NCBI GenBank assembly: GCA_944386965.1
Contig: CALXDE010000218.1
Span: forward strand, 1-7,465
Source: an uncultured Oscillospiraceae bacterium
Lineage (GTDB): Bacteria > Bacillota_A > Clostridia > Oscillospirales > Oscillospiraceae
DNA: 7,465 nucleotides
Direction of reading: 5' to 3'
Each line of letters opens with the position of its first letter. Within the stretch, counting starts at the first letter, position 1. Made by a program: the position numbers and the translations under genes. Below the pieces are notes generated by a model. It ran no database searches and was not told the origin of the DNA. It saw nothing but the letters and a program-made list of their open reading frames with translations. Shown here piece by piece: positions 5,741-7,465 of this stretch.

Positions 5741-7000
5741 ATGGACGCTATTATCAAATTCATCCAGGATACCGGATTTCATATGATTATCGCCGATGGC
5801 AACTGGCAGGCCATCCTGATGATTCTGATTTCCTTTGTCCTGATGTATCTTGCCATTGTCAAGAAATTCGAGCCGCTGCTGCTGGTCCCCATCGCCTTTG
5901 GCATGCTGGTTACCAACCTGCCCGGTGCGGAGATGTACCACGAGATCCTTTTTGCCGGCGGCCAGGTCCACTGGGACCTGTTCGGCGGCGCAGCCGTGAC
6001 CCAGGAATTCCTTACCCAGATGACCGCCGCCGGCGTGTCTGACGCGGTCCTCTCCTCGGTGGAGGTGGGACAGAGCATCAGCGTTGGCCTCATCGACGTG
6101 CTGTATCTGGGCGTCAAGCTGGGGGTCTACCCGTGCCTGATCTTCATGGGCGTGGGCGCTATGACAGATTTCGCCCCCCTGATCGCCAATCCCAAGAGCC
6201 TGCTTCTGGGCGCCGCCGCCCAGCTGGGCATCTTCATCACCTTCGTCGGCTGCCGCCTCATGGGTTTCACGGCCCGGGAGGCGTCCTCGGTGGGCATCAT
6301 CGGCGGCGCGGACGGCCCCACCGCCATCTTCGTCACCACCCGCCTGGCCCCGGAGCTGCTGGGCCCCATCGCCGTGGCGGCCTACTCCTATATGGCGCTG
6401 GTTCCTGTGATCCAGCCGCCGATCATGAAGCTCCTGACGACCACCAAGGAGCGCATGATCGTCATGCGCCCCCTGCGGGATGTCTCCAAGACCGAGAAAA
6501 TCATCTTCCCCATCATGGTCACCGTGTTTGTGGCCCTGTTGGTGCCCTCCGCCGCGCCTCTGATCGCCTGCCTGATGCTGGGCAACCTGTTCCGGGAATG
6601 CGGCGTGGTGGAGCGGCTGAGCAAGACCGTTCAGAACGAGCTGATCAACATTGTCACCATCTTCCTTGGCATTTCTGTGGGCTCCACCGCCACCGCCGCC
6701 ACCTTCCTGGCCCCCAAGACGCTGATGATTCTGGTCATGGGCGTTGTGGCCTTCGGCTTCGGCACCGCCGGCGGCGTGCTCCTGGCCAAGGTGATGAACC
6801 TGTTCCTCAAGGAGAAGATCAACCCCCTCATCGGCTCCGCCGGCGTGTCCGCGGTGCCCATGGCGGCCCGCGTCTCCCAGGTGGTGGGACAGAAATACAA
6901 CCCCGGCAATTTCCTGCTCATGCACGCTATGGGGCCCAATGTGGCCGGCGTGATCGGCAGCGCCATTGCCGCCGGTGTGCTGATGGCGCTCTTTGGCTGA
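5741..7000 (+). CDS. oadB: Sodium-pumping decarboxylase beta subunit (OadB/MmdB/GcdB)
   Basis: This 419-aa integral membrane protein decarboxylates carboxybiotin and couples the reaction to Na+ export. Many hydrophobic helices are visible from residue 22 on. Family signatures are [23 protein letters not shown] (139-161), [15 protein letters not shown] (183-197), and [18 protein letters not shown] (361-378), followed by [20 protein letters not shown]. Residues described as functionally important in Klebsiella OadB (D203, Y229, N373, G377, S382, R389) all have counterparts at a constant offset of 12: D191, Y217, N361, G365, S370, R377. The pump site therefore looks intact, and no insertion or deletion lies between them. 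The start follows GGGAGGG by 9 nt. Because beta subunits of oxaloacetate, methylmalonyl-CoA and glutaconyl-CoA decarboxylases are alike, substrate is set by the neighbouring alpha gene. Confidence 0.95.
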   Translation: MDAIIKFIQDTGFHMIIADGNWQAILMILISFVLMYLAIVKKFEPLLLVPIAFGMLVTNLPGAEMYHEILFAGGQVHWDLFGGAAVTQEFLTQMTAAGVSDAVLSSVEVGQSISVGLIDVLYLGVKLGVYPCLIFMGVGAMTDFAPLIANPKSLLLGAAAQLGIFITFVGCRLMGFTAREASSVGIIGGADGPTAIFVTTRLAPELLGPIAVAAYSYMALVPVIQPPIMKLLTTTKERMIVMRPLRDVSKTEKIIFPIMVTVFVALLVPSAAPLIACLMLGNLFRECGVVERLSKTVQNELINIVTIFLGISVGSTATAATFLAPKTLMILVMGVVAFGFGTAGGVLLAKVMNLFLKEKINPLIGSAGVSAVPMAARVSQVVGQKYNPGNFLLMHAMGPNVAGVIGSAIAAGVLMALFG

Positions 7001-7037
7001 TCCTCGTCCCGATGAAAGAAGGAGGAAAACGAATCCA

Positions 7038-7465
7038 ATGGAAACCATGGAATTTTTATCCAACAAACCCTTAAAAATCACCGATACCATCCTGCGCGAC
7101 GCCCACCAGTCCCAGGCCGCCACCCGCATGACCATCGAGGACATGCTGCCGGCCTGCGAGATTCTGGACTCCATCGGCTACTATTCCCTGGAGTGCTGGG
7201 GCGGCGCCACCTTCGACGTGTGCATGCGCTTTTTGAAGGAGGACCCCTGGGAGCGCCTGCGCACCCTGCGCAAGCACCTGCCCAACACCAAGCTGCAGAT
7301 GCTCTTCCGCGGGCAGAACATCCTGGGCTATAAGCACTACGCCGACGACGTGGTGGACGCCTTCTGCCGAAAGAGCGTGGAGAACGGCATCGATATCATC
7401 CGCATCTTCGACGCCCTCAACGACGTGCGCAACCTGGAGCAGGCCATCAAGTCCACCAAGAAGTA
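7038..7465 (+). CDS. oadA: Oxaloacetate decarboxylase alpha subunit (carboxyltransferase), 5' part
   Basis: The reading frame is open from ATG 7038 to the window end, giving 142 residues of a protein normally about 450-600 aa long. It starts a pyruvate carboxylase/OadA-type carboxyltransferase TIM barrel. The signs are [18 protein letters not shown] (14-31), with D21 as the probable metal ligand and the family's DAHQS, then [20 protein letters not shown] (51-70), [18 protein letters not shown] (87-104), and [12 protein letters not shown] (121-132). It would transfer the carboxyl group of oxaloacetate to carrier biotin, releasing pyruvate. A carboxyltransferase of this type, rather than a CoA-type one, points to oxaloacetate as the substrate. 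AAGGAGG lies 12 nt upstream, a long spacing; an in-frame ATG at 7047 is not better placed. Whether the protein also carries its own biotin domain lies outside the window. Confidence 0.95.
   Translation, partial: METMEFLSNKPLKITDTILRDAHQSQAATRMTIEDMLPACEILDSIGYYSLECWGGATFDVCMRFLKEDPWERLRTLRKHLPNTKLQMLFRGQNILGYKHYADDVVDAFCRKSVENGIDIIRIFDALNDVRNLEQAIKSTKK

Noticed and set aside
6133..7074. Plus-strand frame of 313 codons inside oadB and the start of oadA
   Set aside because: It is an out-of-frame reading with an Arg/His/Pro-rich product and no ribosome binding site.
5315..7174. Long open frame on the minus strand opposite the biotin carrier, oadB and the start of oadA (619 codons)
   Set aside because: The product is rich in His, Gly, Gln and Asp with no domain, as expected for the complement of GC-rich membrane-protein codons. 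The plus-strand genes carry clear family motifs.

Overview
The window looks like chromosomal DNA from a GC-rich, anaerobic, Gram-positive fermenter. The Oscillospiraceae group of Clostridia (Flavonifractor/Oscillibacter-like) is the best guess. The reasons are strong GGAGG-type ribosome binding sites, a Mini-RNase III and an RqcH gene (both typical of Firmicutes), a sodium-pumping decarboxylase operon, and heavy use of C- or G-ending codons. The taxon is inferred from gene content, not from a marker gene. I see no phage gene, IS element, CRISPR array or toxin-antitoxin pair.

Layout. (1) Positions 1-420 are a minus-strand tRNA array. A near-consensus promoter (392-420) is followed by tRNA-Ala(GGC), two 48-nt truncated tRNA-Ala-like elements, and a second, identical tRNA-Ala(GGC). 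The last tRNA is bracketed by a perfect 17-nt inverted repeat whose outer edge is the window start. An 11-nt AAAAYTRAATA box follows three of the four tRNA or tRNA-like units. (2) Positions 486-1704 hold a plus-strand transcription unit for one protein, a nitroreductase-like domain fused to a C-terminal Nudix hydrolase, closed by a hairpin terminator. (3) Positions 1704-4069 hold a two-gene unit, mrnC (Mini-RNase III) and rqcH (ribosome-associated quality control), with its own promoter, a hairpin in the leader and a strong terminator. (4) sfsA lies on the minus strand (4078-4758), convergent with rqcH and divergent from the last operon. (5) From 4865 to the window end is a sodium-translocating decarboxylase operon: a small OadG-like membrane subunit, a free-standing biotin carrier, the membrane beta subunit OadB, and the start of the carboxyltransferase alpha subunit OadA, cut by the window end.

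How the genes work together. The last operon encodes a complete-looking biotin-dependent membrane pump. OadA would move the carboxyl group of oxaloacetate to biotin on the carrier. OadB would decarboxylate carboxybiotin and export Na+. The small subunit would help assemble the complex. mrnC and rqcH are both ribosome-linked (23S rRNA maturation and rescue of stalled 60S-type particles by alanine tailing). The tRNA array supplies tRNA for the GCC alanine codons common here. Most genes are housekeeping. The parts that deserve a second look are the tRNA-like array with its repeated boxes and bracketing inverted repeat, and the nitroreductase-Nudix fusion.
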